Assembly (NCBI RefSeq): GCF_030817055.1
Contig: NZ_JAUSYV010000001.1
Span: forward strand, 3,310,001-3,374,000
Source: Bacillus sp. V2I10
GTDB taxonomy: Bacteria; Bacillota; Bacilli; Bacillales; Bacillaceae
DNA: 64,000 nucleotides
Direction of reading: 5' to 3'
Part shown: positions 61,085 to 64,000 of the stretch, piece by piece
How the letters are laid out: the number at the start of each line of letters is the position of its first letter
How positions within the stretch are numbered: the first letter of the stretch is position 1
Program-made: the position numbers and the translations under genes
Notes under the pieces: model-generated
What the model saw: the letters and a program-made list of their open reading frames with translations, nothing else
The model's database searches: none
What the model was told of the DNA's origin: nothing

Positions 61085-61882
61085 TTATTTTGTATTCTCC
61101 ATTACTGGCACCCACACCCATGTTGAACCTTCCCTTTTAACACGTCCCACTCCTGGAAAAGGATAGTGACACACAAACAATAAAGCTTCCTTCTCTATTG
61201 CATCCTGCAAAAAACGTTTTCGTGTTTTTAACCCTAAATCAGGTGACATTTCTGCACGAATATGAGAAGGAAGATGCTGCAACGATAACGGATCATTTAA
61301 AATATCCGAAGCCACCAATAAATAGTTCCCGTCCGAATAGAGAGTTAAGGAAAGATGACCTGTTGTATGCCCAGGTGCAAGAAGAAGATGAACACCAGGA
61401 ACTATCTCGATATCTGATGTAATTACGGTCATCTGGTTCCTTAAAGGCTCTAATTTTTTGAATTCCTTTGATTGAGGATTGCTTTCCCATAGGTCCCACT
61501 CATCTTTTCGTATGATATATTCTGCATTTGGAAAAGTCGGTGATCCGTCATACGAGAGGCCTCCAACATGGTCCATATGCCCATGAGTAATAATAACAAT
61601 GTCGATATCCTCTGGATAGATCCCTTGTGTTTCTAACTGGCCAAGTAACTTCCCTGCTGTTGGTAGATGATCCTTTCCAAACCCTGCATCAATTAAAATG
61701 TTTTTGTCACCCGTATCTATAAGCATGAAATTTAGTGGAACATGAAAATCAGTCGGAATGTGATGAATGATGTCCTCCGGCGTATTCGCGAAAAAGAAGT
61801 CCTTGGTAACTGGGAAGGCTCCATCTGATAGTACCATTAACCTAAATGTTCCTAGTTGAAAAGGGAATATTGTAGAGCTCAT
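61085..61882 (-). CDS. MBL-fold metallo-hydrolase
   Basis: A 265-aa metallo-beta-lactamase-fold protein with THGHMDHVGG (HxHxDH), GHTTGHLSLTL and CHYPFPGVGRV, and NILIDAGFGKDHLPTAGKL before them. Two zinc ions are expected. Relatives include lactonases that degrade acyl-homoserine lactones and general phosphodiesterases. It follows the SufU-like gene by about 50 bases on the same strand and may be part of the zinc-starvation unit. Confidence 0.82.
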   Translation of the reverse strand: MSSTIFPFQLGTFRLMVLSDGAFPVTKDFFFANTPEDIIHHIPTDFHVPLNFMLIDTGDKNILIDAGFGKDHLPTAGKLLGQLETQGIYPEDIDIVIITHGHMDHVGGLSYDGSPTFPNAEYIIRKDEWDLWESNPQSKEFKKLEPLRNQMTVITSDIEIVPGVHLLLAPGHTTGHLSLTLYSDGNYLLVASDILNDPLSLQHLPSHIRAEMSPDLGLKTRKRFLQDAIEKEALLFVCHYPFPGVGRVKREGSTWVWVPVMENTK

Positions 61883-61933
61883 GTTATATTCTTTGAAACC
61901 ATTTATAGTCCATATTAAAATGTTTTTTATGAA

Positions 61934-62380
61934 CTATACGGTATCGTATGCCTCCTGATCGTTTAAAATTTTGTCTAGTGCTTGCCAAGTCATTAACGCG
62001 CAATTGTGTCTTGCTTTTAATTGATGGACACCTTCAAGCGATAGACTATCACCTAGATCTACTCCGTCCACTACTTCTCCATGGACTATTAACTGCTCAA
62101 ATGCTTTTCTAAAGATATAAATCTCTTTAAGAGTCCTGTTTTGTATAAGCTCAGTCATCATAGATGCAGATGCCATACTTATGCTGCACCCCTCACCCAA
62201 GAACGTTGCTTTTTTGACCAGATCGCAATCAAGATCTAAATATAACGTCATGACATCCCCACACGTAGGATTCTTATAATGGATACTCCGCACATTTTTT
62301 CCTGTTAACTCTTCGAAGTTTCTTTTATATCGATAATGATCCATGATAACTTGGCGGTACAGGTTATCTAGCATAATCAT
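61934..62380 (-). CDS. SufU/IscU-like protein
   Basis: A 148-aa protein with the three conserved cysteines of SufU: NPTCGDVMTLYL (about 40), GEGCSISMASASMM (about 66) and RHNCALMTWQAL (about 128), and the Asp of the zinc site. SufU is a zinc-dependent sulfur-transfer partner of SufS. It is separate from a suf operon and lies after a Zur-controlled COG0523 gene, so it may be a starvation paralogue or a client of the GTPase (inference). Confidence 0.82.
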   Translation of the reverse strand: MIMLDNLYRQVIMDHYRYKRNFEELTGKNVRSIHYKNPTCGDVMTLYLDLDCDLVKKATFLGEGCSISMASASMMTELIQNRTLKEIYIFRKAFEQLIVHGEVVDGVDLGDSLSLEGVHQLKARHNCALMTWQALDKILNDQEAYDTV

Positions 62381-62463
62381 AAATCTCCTTTAACGAAATT
62401 AAATGGCTCTTCTGTTTGGATAGTATCGTTTTCGTTCTTCCAGGATATAGAGGTTAGGTTAGT

Positions 62464-63456
62464 TTAGGTTGCTATGCAATGTTTAAATTGCTGCTCAAGC
62501 GCCTCTTTGTCTAAATTTTTCCCGATAAAGACAAGTTCACTGATCCTCGTTTCATTATCTTTCCACTTACGATCCGGACTCCCTGAAAACAACATATGCA
62601 GACCTTGGAAAACCAATCGCTCTTCACTGTCCTGGATATATAAAATCCCCTTATAACGCAAGAGATCTTCTCCTTTCTCTCGAACAAGGTAGCTAATCCA
62701 TCGATTTACTTTTTCAAAGTCTAGTGGTTTCTCTTCCCTAAAGGCAATCGATGACACCTTATCATCATGATGGTGATGGTGATGATCTTCCAAAAAATGA
62801 GGATCAATTTCAAGTTTACGGTTGAGATCGAATGTATGAATCCCTAGGATATCTTTTAGATCTATATTGCAATTTTGAGCATGCATTCTCTTAGCTGCTG
62901 GATTCATCTTGGAAATTCTTCGCTCTAAAAAGTTTAGATTATCTTCTGTTACTAAGTCTGTTTTATTTAAAATAATCACATCGGCAAATGCAATCTGCTC
63001 TTGTGCTTCATCATGACCATCTAAGTGCTTGGTGATGTGCTTACTGTCAACTACGGTGATTATACTGTCTACTTCAAATTTTTCAGATAGTAATTCATCC
63101 ATAAAAAAGGTTTGAGCAACAGGTGCTGGATCAGCTAAACCCGTTGTTTCGATTAAAACTCGATTAAATTTTACGTTTCCTTGGTCCATTGAAAAAACTA
63201 GAGTCCGTAAGATTCGAATTAAATCTCCTCGTACTGTACAACAGATGCAGCCATTGTTCATTTCTAAGATTTCTTCATCGGCATCAACGACTAGTTGATT
63301 GTCTATCCCTACTTCTCCATACTCATTAACAATAACGGCAATTTTTTGATTATGCTTTTCAGTAAGGATCCGATTTAAAAGAGTTGTTTTCCCTGCACCT
63401 AAATATCCCGTTAATATAGTAACAGGTATTTTATTTGATTTGATCAACGTCATCAC
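62464..63456 (-). CDS. COG0523 (CobW/ZNG-like) GTPase with His run
   Basis: A 330-aa GTPase: Walker A GYLGAGKTT, VIVNEYGEVGID, NNGCICC (CxCC), ETTGLADPAPVAQTF, NKTD, and a run of six histidines plus acids (LEDHHHHHHDD at about 222-232), then the CobW_C domain. The His run is a typical zinc-binding feature of this family. It follows the ferredoxin-like gene by 9 bases, in a Zur-controlled operon. Confidence 0.88.
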   Translation of the reverse strand: MMTLIKSNKIPVTILTGYLGAGKTTLLNRILTEKHNQKIAVIVNEYGEVGIDNQLVVDADEEILEMNNGCICCTVRGDLIRILRTLVFSMDQGNVKFNRVLIETTGLADPAPVAQTFFMDELLSEKFEVDSIITVVDSKHITKHLDGHDEAQEQIAFADVIILNKTDLVTEDNLNFLERRISKMNPAAKRMHAQNCNIDLKDILGIHTFDLNRKLEIDPHFLEDHHHHHHDDKVSSIAFREEKPLDFEKVNRWISYLVREKGEDLLRYKGILYIQDSEERLVFQGLHMLFSGSPDRKWKDNETRISELVFIGKNLDKEALEQQFKHCIAT

Positions 63457-63465
63457 TTCCTTTAT

Positions 63466-63858
63466 CTACAATATTTTCGATACTTTTTTAACTTTTTCTG
63501 TGTCTTTTGGAATCCCAGTGACAACTTCCTCTTCGCGATTAAAACCATGTCCATGAAATGTATGGCTTACTCTCTCTAGATAATCTTCATTGGCAAGAAG
63601 AGAATCAACAAATGGAGAGGCATCTTCAGGTTTCAAACCCTTATACCATGTTCCTTTTGGATAATCGATGACAACGCATTTATCATGGCATCTTCCATTG
63701 CAACGGGTCCGCGTTGTGTGGATGGTATCGTCCATCTCTCGTTCTGAGATTTCCTTTCGAATAGCTTGTGTTAGTTCTTCTGCTCCGACCTGATTACAAC
63801 TGCTGCCATTGCAAATAAGGATATGATGCTTTGTATTGCTTAAATCCCATGTCGCCAT
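63466..63858 (-). CDS. thioredoxin-like [2Fe-2S] ferredoxin-domain protein
   Basis: A 130-aa protein with HHILICNGSSCNQVGAEELTQAI and TRCNGRCHDKCVVIDYPKGTWYKGL. It has the four cysteines of thioredoxin-like ferredoxins plus an extra Cys/His pair (CHDKC). It is close in sequence to the protein at 24403-24738. It heads the operon with the COG0523 GTPase; such pairs are common. A perfect Zur box lies about 100 bases upstream. Confidence 0.8.
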   Translation of the reverse strand: MATWDLSNTKHHILICNGSSCNQVGAEELTQAIRKEISEREMDDTIHTTRTRCNGRCHDKCVVIDYPKGTWYKGLKPEDASPFVDSLLANEDYLERVSHTFHGHGFNREEEVVTGIPKDTEKVKKVSKIL

Positions 63859-63958
63859 ATATGACTTCCCTCCATTAATAGGCCTCTTTTATTTTCGAAA
63901 TGAAGACCTTTAATAAATTCATCTTGTTAAAGTTCAGATTAACATGTATCATTACTAC

Positions 63959-63979
63959 AAATCGTAATAATTACGATTT
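63959..63979. promoter_or_regulatory. Zur box, perfect
   Basis: AAATCGTAAT and its exact complement ATTACGATTT surround one A, the B. subtilis Zur consensus. It lies upstream of the ferredoxin-like/COG0523/SufU-like operon and may also act on a gene beyond the window. Confidence 0.88.
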
Positions 63980-64000
63980 ATAATGTTATTTTATCTCTTC

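Overview
The window reads as chromosomal (or large-replicon) DNA of an endospore-forming Bacillaceae bacterium. Supporting signs are low GC, strong AGGAGG-type ribosome binding sites, a SpoIIP paralogue, PhoP-, Zur- and CsoR-type operators in their Bacillus forms, ydaO-type c-di-AMP riboswitches and proteins that look Bacillus-like throughout. Most genes lie on the minus strand. No tRNA, rRNA or CRISPR array was seen. All identifications rest on reading the sequence; no search was run.

Layout. 1-2.3 kb: small hypothetical genes, a MazG-like remnant and a chimera of an SRPBCC gene with a Ser/Thr-kinase tail. 2.9-7.5 kb: phosphate scavenging, with a secreted alkaline phosphatase behind a four-repeat PhoP box, a frameshifted SDR and a PhoX-family phosphatase. 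7.8-12.9 kb: a phosphonate-type ABC transporter (phnD-E-E-C), a tyrosine phosphatase and a GntR regulator, with two copies of one palindromic operator. 13.6-19 kb: an accessory/defence region with a TIR-like effector, a membrane-macro plus TIR pair resembling type II Thoeris, decayed serine recombinases and one intact-length recombinase that has lost its catalytic serine beside res-like sites. 19.1-29.1 kb: a metal-homeostasis region with a BlaI/M56 pair and operators over a Met/Cys-rich secreted peptide, a 59-aa peptide with 19 cysteines, DUF1326/DUF2182, and csoR-copZ-copZ-copA. 29.2-34.4 kb: two IS110-family elements (one broken) with structured non-coding flanks, around a GC-rich insert with frameshifted Lrp and hydrolase genes. 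34.6-37.1 kb: a PadR-controlled DUF1048/ABC exporter operon, also GC-rich. 37.5-49.1 kb: potassium uptake, with KtrA and KtrB genes, remnants of an RCK protein and an antiporter, and a kdp operon headed by three tandem c-di-AMP riboswitches; a fourth copy faces the other way before a truncated glutamine synthetase gene. 49.3-56.4 kb: a two-component system whose kinase is truncated, YdhK, broken Csp and NlpC/P60 genes and SpoIIP. 56.4-64 kb: a zinc-starvation region with three COG0523 GTPases, a ferredoxin-like protein, a SufU-like protein, a permease, a Fur-family regulator and three Zur boxes.

How the genes work together. Four nutrient/metal regulons (phosphate, copper, potassium, zinc) can each be tied to visible cis-elements. 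The potassium region looks wired to c-di-AMP through RNA at the kdp leader and, by family knowledge, possibly through the USP part of the short KdpD. Roughly one gene in six is broken, and a roughly 32-bp palindromic repeat recurs between genes, which points to an actively rearranging region. Some single-base frameshifts could instead be sequencing errors.
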